Assembly: GCA_025450955.1 (NCBI GenBank)
Contig: JANWLJ010000254.1
Coordinates: 1 to 5,504, forward strand
Length of the DNA: 5,504 bases
Origin: Polyangium sp. (in: bacteria)
GTDB lineage: Bacteria; Myxococcota_A; Polyangia; Palsa-1104
Direction: 5' to 3'
Shown one piece after another: positions 1 to 5,024 of the stretch; the first letter of the stretch is position 1, and every line of letters begins with the position of its first letter. The notes beneath the pieces are model-generated. The model searched no databases, was not told where the DNA came from, and saw only the letters and a list, made by a program, of their open reading frames with translations. A program made the position numbers and the translations under genes.

Positions 1-185
1 GTGTTGGCGCTGCCCTGCACCACCATCCCCGCCGAGTCACCGACGAGGAGGATGTCGACGCCGGCCTGATCGAACAGCCGGGCGAAGGTGGCGTCGTAGG
101 CGGTGACCATCGCGATCTTCTGCGACTCCGCCTTCATCTTGCGCAGCGTGGGGAGCGTGACCTTCGGGAGACTCGACTTCTTCAT
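1..185 (-). CDS. panB: 3-methyl-2-oxobutanoate hydroxymethyltransferase PanB, N-terminal part (cut by window edge)
   Basis: PanB transfers a hydroxymethyl group from 5,10-methylenetetrahydrofolate to 3-methyl-2-oxobutanoate, giving ketopantoate, the first committed step of pantothenate and coenzyme A synthesis in the cytoplasm. Sixty-one complete codons are visible. The family hallmarks are the TAYDATFARLFDQAG stretch at residues 28-42 and ILLVGDSAGMVVQG at 45-58. In known PanB the Asp of VGDS binds the magnesium ion; here it is Asp50. The ATG at 185 is well supported by a GGAGGT Shine-Dalgarno six bases upstream. The gene begins 27 bases after the deoxynucleoside kinase stop, so the two are probably cotranscribed. 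Ser-Ala-Gly replaces the more usual Ser-Leu-Gly after the metal-binding Asp, a mild variation. The rest of the gene lies outside the window. The identification is near certain. Confidence 0.95.
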   Translation of the reverse strand, partial: MKKSSLPKVTLPTLRKMKAESQKIAMVTAYDATFARLFDQAGVDILLVGDSAGMVVQGSAN

Positions 186-191
186 GATGGC

Positions 192-197
192 ACCTCC
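192..197 (-). promoter_or_regulatory. Shine-Dalgarno of panB
   Basis: On the minus strand this reads GGAGGT, six bases before the panB ATG. It is the only recognisable signal in the 27-base gap between the kinase stop and panB, and it fixes the panB start. No promoter or terminator is seen in that gap. Confidence 0.8.
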
Positions 198-212
198 GTC
201 TCGGTCCCCTGG

Positions 213-848
213 CTAGCGGGATCCAAGCGGGCTGTAGTGGGAGACGCCGGCCCTGGTCCGTCCGATGACCGCTACGAGATCATCCAGCTCGGCCGGATTC
301 TCGACGAAGTCGATCTCGGAGGTGTTGACCGCTAAAAGCGCGCTGTCTCCGTGGTGGAAAAAATGTTCCGCGTAGGCCTGATTCACCCTTTCGATGTATT
401 CGCGCCCGGGCACCGGACCGCCCCGACGCTTGAGCCGGGAGGCGAGCACCTCGGGTCTTGCCTGTAAGTATACGACCAGATCGGGGCGCGGCACCTCGCG
501 CCCGAGCAGGCGATAGACCTTGTCGTAGAGCATGAGCTCGTCGCGCGAGAGGTTGACCTGGGCCAAGATCCGATCGCAGGCGAACAGGTAGTCGCTCACC
601 ACGCCGCCGCGGGCGAACAGATCCTCCTGGTGCAGCTCGTCCTTCTGCTGATAACGGGAGAGGAGCCAGTAGAGCTGCGCCTGAAAACCGTCGCGACGAG
701 GCTCGTCGTAGAGCCCGCCCAAAAACGGATTGGGCCCCGGCTCGAGCACCGCGCGGGCGCCGAGACGCGCGGCGAGGAGGCCGGCGAGGGCGGTCTTGCC
801 CACCCCGAGCGGCCCCTCGACCGCGAGATAACGCGGGCGCGCGTCCAC
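213..848 (-). CDS. Deoxynucleoside kinase (dCK/dGK-type family)
   Basis: This looks like an ATP-dependent kinase that phosphorylates deoxynucleosides in the salvage route to dNTPs. From the GTG at 848 (211 residues) the order is: a P-loop GPLGVGKT at 12-19; a Glu-Pro followed by NPFL at about 36-42; FQAQLYWLLSRYQQ at 55-68; SDYLFACDR at 85-93, in the position of the family's DR motif; and a basic lid, RLKRRG, at 138-143 followed by YIERVNQAY. These are typical of the dGK/dAK/dCK family, and the length is normal. The substrate cannot be read from the sequence. I chose GTG 848 because the family usually has only a few residues before the first strand (RYLAVEG). An earlier in-frame GTG at 881 adds 11 codons with AT-ending wobble bases (AGT, TCT, AGT, TTT) unlike the rest of the gene. 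Neither start has a clear Shine-Dalgarno. The gene sits between a TPR gene and panB. Confidence 0.85.
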   Translation of the reverse strand: MDARPRYLAVEGPLGVGKTALAGLLAARLGARAVLEPGPNPFLGGLYDEPRRDGFQAQLYWLLSRYQQKDELHQEDLFARGGVVSDYLFACDRILAQVNLSRDELMLYDKVYRLLGREVPRPDLVVYLQARPEVLASRLKRRGGPVPGREYIERVNQAYAEHFFHHGDSALLAVNTSEIDFVENPAELDDLVAVIGRTRAGVSHYSPLGSR

Positions 849-887
849 CTGAAAACTAGAGTGACTAACGCGCTGCGACACAACCGT

Positions 888-1745
888 TTAGCGGGGCGGC
901 GGCAGCTCGGCGAGGTGCTCCCGGGCGCGGGCGACGTAGGGGCCTTGCGGTAGCGCGGCGACAAAGGCGGTGAGCTCCGCGCGCGCGCCGGTGAGGCGGC
1001 CGGAGCCGAGCGCGAGCAGCGCGCGATAGTAGTGCACGTCGGCGGCGGGGACGAAGACGTAGTCGGGGCCGGCAAAAGCGCGCTGCTCGGGATCGAGACG
1101 GAGATAGATCGCGAGCTCTGCGCGCGCGGCCTCACGCTCCTCATTTCGATCGAGCGCGACGGCGAGCGCGAAGTGGATCATCGGCTCGGCGGGCGCGGCG
1201 GCGCGCGCCTGACGATAGGCGGCGATCGCCTCGGTCAGTCGGCCGAGCGCCATCAGGCTGTCGCCGAGATCGTACTTGATGAGCCAGCGATCCTGACGAT
1301 CGTCGCTGGTGAGATGACCGGCCGCGAGCGCGCGACGATACTCGGCGAGGCTGCCGGCGAAATCGCCCTCGGTCGCGCGGACGAAGCCGAGGCGAAAGGC
1401 GAGACGCGGATCGCCATCCTCGCCGGCGGGCGCGAGCGCGCGGGCCCGCTCGAGGGCGCGTCGGGCGGCGGGGAGCTGGCCGGCGTCGAAGAGCGCCGCA
1501 CCGAGGCGGGCGGCGGCCTCGAAGCTTTTCGGGCACAGCCGCTCGGCCTCCGTGAGCGGCGCAAGTGCGCGGTGGGTCGGGTCTGATCCGCGCGCAAGAT
1601 CGCGTGCCTCGTCGAGGAGCCGGGCGCAGCGGAGCTGGTTCGGGAAAAGCACGTCGTCCCACAGCGGCGAGATCGGCTCGTCGGCGCGGACGGCGGAGAT
1701 CCCGAGCGAGACCAGCGCGGCCACCATCCACCCGCACGGCTTCAT
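888..1745 (-). CDS. Exported TPR protein, shorter paralogue
   Basis: This is a predicted secreted or periplasmic protein of 285 residues with tetratricopeptide repeats, which usually hold protein partners; no specific role can be assigned. It begins with a signal peptide: MKPCGW, a hydrophobic stretch to about residue 18, and a likely signal peptidase I site AVRA/DE near residue 21. Helical TPR-like units follow at about 60-105, 113-145, 155-185 and 188-220. A motif YVFVPAADVHYYRAL at 229-243 and a final REHLAEL helix complete it. The second half aligns with residues 165-294 of the upstream gene product (shared SLMALGR/TLMALGR, ALDR and VF-P-DV-YYRAL), so the two are tandem paralogues, but this one ends before the AgmX/PglI-like tail. 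The ATG at 1745 overlaps the upstream TGA as ATGA, which suggests translational coupling. The frame stays open upstream to 1985, but that extension lies inside the neighbour and would bury the signal peptide. Confidence 0.85.
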   Translation of the reverse strand: MKPCGWMVAALVSLGISAVRADEPISPLWDDVLFPNQLRCARLLDEARDLARGSDPTHRALAPLTEAERLCPKSFEAAARLGAALFDAGQLPAARRALERARALAPAGEDGDPRLAFRLGFVRATEGDFAGSLAEYRRALAAGHLTSDDRQDRWLIKYDLGDSLMALGRLTEAIAAYRQARAAAPAEPMIHFALAVALDRNEEREAARAELAIYLRLDPEQRAFAGPDYVFVPAADVHYYRALLALGSGRLTGARAELTAFVAALPQGPYVARAREHLAELPPPR

Positions 1746-3004
1746 GGCGCGGGGGCGAGCTCGATGCGAATCCGAACCGTCTCGGGCTGGATCCCGCCGA
1801 TCGAGGGGAAGTGCCAGCTTCGGGCCGCGCGCTCGAGACAGCGCTCGAGCGGCGCTGCGGCCGGGCCAAGCCGATCGTCGAAGACCCGCGCGTCGGGGTA
1901 GACCGCCCCGCTCGGCCAGATCTCGAGGCCGAGGCTGAGCTCGCCGCGCAGATGGGGCGCGGTCTTGAGCGCGCGCGCGTAGCACAGCCGCACGTCGTCT
2001 TGATAGCGGCCGAGGCCCTCGCGCAATTCGGCGGCGGGACGGAGATCCGCAAACGTCTCCGGCTCGCCGAAGCGGACCTGCAGCCGCTCGGGATCGGGCT
2101 CGTTGCCGGCAGGGCCGCGGCGCACTTCAGCGAGGTGGGCGCGGGCGCGACGGGCCCAGCGCGCAGGCGGCGCGCTCGCCAGATAGTCGCGCCAGGCCGA
2201 AAGCGCGAGCTCGCGATCGCCGGCCGCTTCGTGGCCGAGCGCGCGATAGTAGTAGACGTCGCCGGGCGGCTCGAAGAAGACGTTGTCGTCGGAGAGGTGG
2301 CTCATGGTCGGGTCGACGTCGATCACGTGGCGAATGCTCTCGGCGGCTTTGTCGAGCTGCTCGTCGCGATCGAGCGCGAGGCCGAGGCCCCACTCGGCGA
2401 GCTGCCACTCGAGCGAGCCGGGCTCGGCAAGATCGCGGGCGCGGCGATAGCGGTCGATCGCCTCGCCGAGGCGGCCGAGCGCCATCAAGGTCTCGGCGGA
2501 GTTACTGAAGAGGATCGAGCGCGAGCCCGGATCGTCCCAGAGGTTCGGGAGCCGCTCGGCGTCGATGAGACCGATCGCGCGATCGTACTCGGCGAGCGCC
2601 TCGGGATAGCGGCGCAGGCGGGAGAGCGCGAGGCCGAGCTCCTGGGCGATGGTCGAGGCGAGCGCGCCGCCCGAGTCGAGCGCGCGGGCGCGATGCAGCT
2701 CGTCGGTGGCGCGCTCGCACGCGCCCGGACGGCAGCGCTCGGGATGATCGGGATCGCTCACGTTGAGCGCGCGGGCGAGCGCGAGGTGCGGCTCGGCGGA
2801 GCGCGGCGATTTTCGCGCCGCCTGTTCGGCGAGCGCCTGCGCCTCGTCGGCGAGATGGAAGCGCGCCGCGGCCTGGCGGGTGCTCGCGGCCTGGCGGAGC
2901 AGCTCCTCGGCGCGCGAGAGCAGATCGCTCTCGGCGCGGGCGATCCCCGCCGAAAACAGCGAGGCGCAGGCGAGCGCGACGGCGACCAGGCGACGAGACG
3001 ACAT
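1742..3004 (-). CDS. Exported TPR protein with AgmX/PglI-like C-terminal domain
   Basis: A predicted exported protein of 420 residues. A signal peptide covers residues 1-24 (MSSRRL, a hydrophobic core, cleavage near ARA/ES). TPR-like helices fill about 45-295, including ALAEYDRAIGL (137-147), TLMALGRLGEAIDRYRRA (172-189) and VFFEPPGDVYYYRAL (242-256). A linker follows, then about 330-416 resembles the AgmX/PglI C-terminal domain of myxobacterial envelope and gliding-related proteins: VRLCYARAL, P-x-L-x-G-E-L, a G-x-V strand, ERCL and SWHFP. It has the two conserved cysteines, Cys341 and Cys389. Function is unknown; an envelope-associated scaffold is an inference. The ATG at 3004 is the only initiator next to the signal peptide. 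An AGGGG run touches it, too close to be a normal Shine-Dalgarno, so coupling to the GST gene ending 26 bases earlier may help. The open frame continues upstream to 3403, but that part is GST shadow. Confidence 0.83.
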   Translation of the reverse strand: MSSRRLVAVALACASLFSAGIARAESDLLSRAEELLRQAASTRQAAARFHLADEAQALAEQAARKSPRSAEPHLALARALNVSDPDHPERCRPGACERATDELHRARALDSGGALASTIAQELGLALSRLRRYPEALAEYDRAIGLIDAERLPNLWDDPGSRSILFSNSAETLMALGRLGEAIDRYRRARDLAEPGSLEWQLAEWGLGLALDRDEQLDKAAESIRHVIDVDPTMSHLSDDNVFFEPPGDVYYYRALGHEAAGDRELALSAWRDYLASAPPARWARRARAHLAEVRRGPAGNEPDPERLQVRFGEPETFADLRPAAELREGLGRYQDDVRLCYARALKTAPHLRGELSLGLEIWPSGAVYPDARVFDDRLGPAAAPLERCLERAARSWHFPSIGGIQPETVRIRIELAPAP

Positions 3005-3016
3005 CCCCTGAAGTAT

Positions 3017-3030
3017 GCCGCAGAAGCGGC
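3017..3030 (-). other. Short hairpin between the GST and TPR genes
   Basis: The minus strand reads GCCGC-TTCT-GCGGC, a perfect 5-base-pair stem with a four-base loop. It fills most of the 26-base gap after the GST stop. No T run follows, so it does not look like an intrinsic terminator. It could weakly affect translation of the next gene or mRNA stability, or be chance in GC-rich DNA. Confidence 0.4.
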
Positions 3031-3804
3031 TCAGACGAGAGGGAGGCGCTTTTTTTCGCGGTGACGTCGGGCGTCGGCCATCGCGTCGTGGTCGGCCTCT
3101 TCGGAGGCTTCCCATTTTGGAGCGGGCTCTTCGAGGGCGCGGAGCAGGCGCACCACCCGGCGGCGCGCCTTGACCGTCTCCCAGCCGTCGAGCCCTTCGA
3201 GGAAGTGGACCATGCCGTAGAGCGCGAAGTCGGCCACCGACGGGGCGGGGCCCGCCAGCCAGCCGGTCTCGGCGAGCGCGTCGTCGACGAGATCCATCAC
3301 CTCGGCGAGGCGATTCAAGATCGTGGCCTCGGGCGGCGCGCCGAAGCGCTCGCCGTACTTGCGGCGGAAATCGAGTTGGAAAAAGCGGCGCAGCGCGACC
3401 CACTCGAGGCGCGCGCGCGCGTTGGCTGGATAGGCGGCGCGAAACAGCGCGAGCGAGCGATCGAAGTTGCGCGGCATCAGCCAGCGCACCGGCTGAATGA
3501 CCCGCGACAACCCTTCATCGGCCCACTCTTCGTAAAGAAGCGCGCGGGCACGCAGCGCCGGATCGGCTGGGAAGATCGGGCGCGCCGGGTAACGCTCGTC
3601 GAGCCAGCGGGCGATCCGGGTCGAGTCGACGATCACCTGCTCGCCGCAGGCGAGCACCGGGACCGCGGGCTGACGCGAAATGCGCTGAAGCTCGCCGCGC
3701 CGGAGCGGATGGACGAACCGCTCCTCGAACGCGAGCCCTTTGTAACGGAGGATCGCGCGCACCTTCGCCGCGTAGGGCGAGACGTTGTACGAATAGAGGA
3801 TCAT
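3031..3804 (-). CDS. Glutathione S-transferase-like protein
   Basis: A cytosolic GST-fold protein of 257 residues. The N-terminal thioredoxin-like domain (about 1-80) has the SPYAAKVR turn and helix at 9-16, where the catalytic Ser/Cys/Tyr of GSTs normally lies (Ser9 is the candidate). It also has the cis-proline loop PAVPVL at 46-51 and the DSTRIARWLDERYP segment at 60-73, whose acidic-Ser pair contacts the glutathione gamma-glutamyl group in known GSTs. The all-helical C-terminal domain covers about 85-235, with WLAGPAPSVADFALYG as the usual N-capping region. Substrate and true glutathione use cannot be read. The C-terminal tail is strongly charged (EASEEADHD, then RRHREKKR) and contains a seven-A run on the coding strand. 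The ATG at 3804 follows the previous stop directly (TAGATG) without its own Shine-Dalgarno, so translation is probably coupled to the PduL-like gene. Confidence 0.85.
   Translation of the reverse strand: MILYSYNVSPYAAKVRAILRYKGLAFEERFVHPLRRGELQRISRQPAVPVLACGEQVIVDSTRIARWLDERYPARPIFPADPALRARALLYEEWADEGLSRVIQPVRWLMPRNFDRSLALFRAAYPANARARLEWVALRRFFQLDFRRKYGERFGAPPEATILNRLAEVMDLVDDALAETGWLAGPAPSVADFALYGMVHFLEGLDGWETVKARRRVVRLLRALEEPAPKWEASEEADHDAMADARRHREKKRLPLV
3049..3055 (-). other. Phased A AAA AAG heptamer near the GST stop (candidate -1 frameshift site)
   Basis: The GST codons here read GAA AAA AAG, placing A AAA AAG in the same phase as the known slippery site of E. coli dnaX. The zero frame stops five codons later with TGA at 3033-3031. 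The -1 frame reads on through 15 codons into the ATG of the next TPR gene. A 5-bp hairpin begins 18 bases downstream, further than the usual spacing of about 5-9. No stimulatory Shine-Dalgarno is seen upstream. Function is unproven. Confidence 0.3.
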
Positions 3805-4134
3805 CTACCGCGCAAGGGCGGGCGCGGCCGGCTCGACAAACTTGAGCTCGCCCTGCTCGCCGACCAGCAGCACCCCGCGCGCGTCGAGGCCGATCTTCTC
3901 GGCGTCGCCGGCGCTCCAGGAGATCATGGTGTGGTCGCCGGGCGGACCCACCACCGGCACGCCGTCGATGCGGCCGTGCTGGCCGACGATCGCGACCCGC
4001 TGGCGCGCGACGAAGCGGCCGTTCGAGATCGGGAAGCGCGGCTCGAGCGCCTCGACGCCGAACAGCGCGACCACGTCGGCGGCGGAGAGCCGGACGAAGC
4101 GAGGCGAATGGGGCTTGCGCACGGGCGACGTCAC
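3805..4134 (-). CDS. PduL-like half-domain protein (phosphotransacylase-related, probably non-catalytic)
   Basis: A small protein of 109 residues that resembles one half of PduL, the phosphate propanoyltransferase whose two beta-barrel domains exchange CoA and phosphate on acyl groups. Corresponding parts, by memory of the family, are: FVRLSAADVVALFG at 13-26 for the family's HVHLS..D...LFG; GRFVARQRVAIVG at 39-51 for GQFAAEETV.LVG; GRIDGVPVVGP at 54-64; and ISWSAGDAEKIGLDA at 71-85. PduL is normally about 200 residues or more. Here only one unit exists, and the two metal-binding histidines of HVH are Phe and Arg, so catalysis is doubtful. A GTG at 4140 is possible, but the GTG at 4134 has GGAGGT four bases upstream and is preferred. 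No microcompartment genes are in view. The stop abuts the GST start. A remote barrel fold of another family remains possible. Confidence 0.65.
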   Translation of the reverse strand: MTSPVRKPHSPRFVRLSAADVVALFGVEALEPRFPISNGRFVARQRVAIVGQHGRIDGVPVVGPPGDHTMISWSAGDAEKIGLDARGVLLVGEQGELKFVEPAAPALAR

Positions 4135-4138
4135 GAGC

Positions 4139-4144
4139 ACCTCC
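4139..4144 (-). promoter_or_regulatory. Shine-Dalgarno deciding the start of the PduL-like gene
   Basis: The minus strand reads GGAGGT followed by GCTC and then GTG at 4134. The alternative GTG at 4140 overlaps this sequence and so could not use it. This favours the shorter protein. Confidence 0.6.
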
Positions 4145-4206
4145 GACCTGCAAGATATGCCCCCGCCCGGCGCAGCGTCAATGGGCGGCCCGGTGACGAA
4201 GGTCGG
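4143..4206. repeat. 7-bp inverted repeat bracketing the intergenic promoter
   Basis: On the plus strand CCGACCT at 4143-4149 is matched by AGGTCGG at 4200-4206, a perfect 7-bp inverted pair 50 bases apart, with the candidate promoter between the arms. One arm overlaps the Shine-Dalgarno; the other touches the stop of the DUF2267 gene. A chance match is quite possible at this length and GC content. Confidence 0.3.
4152..4181 (-). promoter_or_regulatory. Candidate sigma-70 promoter for the PduL-like/GST/TPR genes
   Basis: On the minus strand TTGACG (4181-4176, five of six consensus bases) is followed after 18 bases by TATCTT (4157-4152, four of six). The spacer is acceptable. Transcription would start near 4146-4143, only about 10 bases before the GTG at 4134, leaving just enough leader for the Shine-Dalgarno. 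It lies in the 66-base gap after the second DUF2267 gene, the only gap of the window with a recognisable promoter. Not tested. Confidence 0.5.
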
Positions 4207-4611
4207 CTAGGTCGCGAGCGCGTCCAGGTCGGCCGGCAGCGCGCTCCGGACCGCCGGGCGAACCGTCTCGTGCAGGGTGCAAAGGACGCACGCGACCCGG
4301 CGCGCGGCGATCGCGCGATCGATGCCGAGCTCGCGCGCCACCCGACCGACGGTGTCGGCGGCCGGCGGCCCATCGTCGATCTCGATCCGGTCGAGCTCGG
4401 CGGCGAGCGGCTCGGGCAGCTCGGCGGCCAGGCATCGTCGATCGCGCGGCGACAGCCGGAGGGCCAGCGCCGCCAGGACCGCGTGGGTGGTGCGCGCGGC
4501 CTCGTCGGTGGCGAGCTGGCCGGGCGGGGCGCCGCCGCCCAGACACTGCTCCACCCGGGTGACGAATCGCTCGACCGCCATGTGCGCGGGCGGAGTTTGC
4601 GCGAGCCTCAT
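4207..4611 (-). CDS. DUF2267 domain protein, second of a tandem pair
   Basis: A small, probably cytosolic helical protein of 134 residues with a DUF2267-like fold; the biochemical function of this family is not established. The pattern is two similar helical halves: AVERFVTRVEQ (12-22) with HAVLAALALRLSPRDRRCLAAELPEPL (about 43-69), then TVGRVARELGI with RRVACVLCTLHETV and a closing SALPADLDAL. The spacing matches the upstream gene product, from which it has probably diverged after duplication. The ATG at 4611 overlaps the upstream TGA as ATGA and has no Shine-Dalgarno, so translational coupling is likely. An internal ATG at 4581 would remove the first ten residues and would also fit the domain. 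The frame runs upstream to 5319, but that is shadow of the neighbours. It is less conserved than its partner, with an inserted GGGAPPGQ segment near residues 25-32. Confidence 0.78.
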   Translation of the reverse strand: MRLAQTPPAHMAVERFVTRVEQCLGGGAPPGQLATDEAARTTHAVLAALALRLSPRDRRCLAAELPEPLAAELDRIEIDDGPPAADTVGRVARELGIDRAIAARRVACVLCTLHETVRPAVRSALPADLDALAT

Positions 4612-4973
4612 GTGAGCAGGCTCTGCAGATCTTGGGGCATCTGATCGAGCGCGTGCTCGACCGCGCCCGGCGACACCGCCTCGCGCACCACCCGGAAGAC
4701 CCGCTGAATGCGACGAATCGCCTCGTCCTCGTCGAGATCGAGATCGTCGGCCACCCGACGCACCAGGCCGCCGGCGCTCAGCCGATCGAAGCCGCGCTTG
4801 ACCACGTAGCGATCGCGCAGTTGGTGAGGGAGCTGGGCGGCCAGGTGGCGCGCCTCGTCGGGAGTCAGGCGGGCGAAGAGCGCGCCGAGGATGCTGGTCG
4901 CGCTGCGCCGCGCTTCGAACGGATCGAGCCCCAGCGACTCCTGGATGCGCTTCAAAAATTCGGGAAGCTTCAC
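4608..4973 (-). CDS. DUF2267 domain protein, first of a tandem pair
   Basis: A 121-residue helical protein that covers a whole DUF2267 domain. The first half is LPEFLKRIQESLGL (3-16), SATSILGALFARLTPDEARHL (24-44) and AAQLPHQLRD (45-54). The second half is GGLVRRVADDLDLDEDEA (68-85), VFRVVREAVSPG (92-103) and ALDQMPQDLQSLL (108-120). The LF-RLTPDEA and QLP-L signatures are what led me to the family. No signal peptide or membrane segment is present. Function is unknown; some members occur near stress or regulatory genes, but nothing here shows a role. The GTG at 4973 is well supported by AGGAGGT (4985-4979) five bases upstream. It follows the topoisomerase gene after 51 bases, with no terminator seen, and overlaps the next gene by four bases. 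Confidence 0.82.
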   Translation of the reverse strand: MKLPEFLKRIQESLGLDPFEARRSATSILGALFARLTPDEARHLAAQLPHQLRDRYVVKRGFDRLSAGGLVRRVADDLDLDEDEAIRRIQRVFRVVREAVSPGAVEHALDQMPQDLQSLLT

Positions 4974-4978
4974 GACAC

Positions 4979-4985
4979 ACCTCCT
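4979..4985 (-). promoter_or_regulatory. Strong Shine-Dalgarno of the first DUF2267 gene
   Basis: The minus strand reads AGGAGGT five bases before the GTG at 4973, the strongest ribosome binding site in the window. It fixes the start. The rest of the 51-base gap (up to 5024) has the short palindromes GGGCCC and GCATGC, but no promoter or T-run terminator that I can support. Confidence 0.75.
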
Positions 4986-5024
4986 CGCGCGGGGAGTGCA
5001 TGCCGTGGGCCCGGTCGAGATCCG

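Noticed and set aside
357..363. T TTT TTC heptamer in phase inside the kinase gene
   Set aside because: The -1 frame only runs for about 25 codons to a TGA within the same gene, and the codons encode conserved-looking aromatic residues, so no useful product is suggested.
1746..1985. Upstream extension of the second TPR gene to 1985
   Set aside because: It is shadow of the AgmX-like domain of the preceding gene, and the ATGA overlap plus signal peptide at 1745 give a better start.
3017..3030. Hairpin after the GST gene as an intrinsic terminator
   Set aside because: The stem has only five base pairs and no T run follows it on the minus strand; the next gene starts 12 bases later.
1565..3064. 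Plus-strand open frame of 499 codons opposite the TPR genes
   Set aside because: It is the antisense shadow of GC-rich coding DNA, with Arg/Ala/Glu-rich sequence, no recognisable domain and no ribosome binding site evidence. The minus-strand TPR genes with signal peptides explain the region.
3005..3403. Upstream extension of the first TPR gene to 3403 as a normal start
   Set aside because: The extension overlaps the GST gene, is Arg/Pro-rich and would bury the signal peptide. It is kept only as a possible frameshift path, not as an initiation site.
3061..4644. Plus-strand open frame of 527 codons opposite the GST, PduL-like and DUF2267 genes
   Set aside because: Antisense shadow of several confident genes. 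Its translation is Arg/Asp/Ala-rich low-complexity sequence with no motif.
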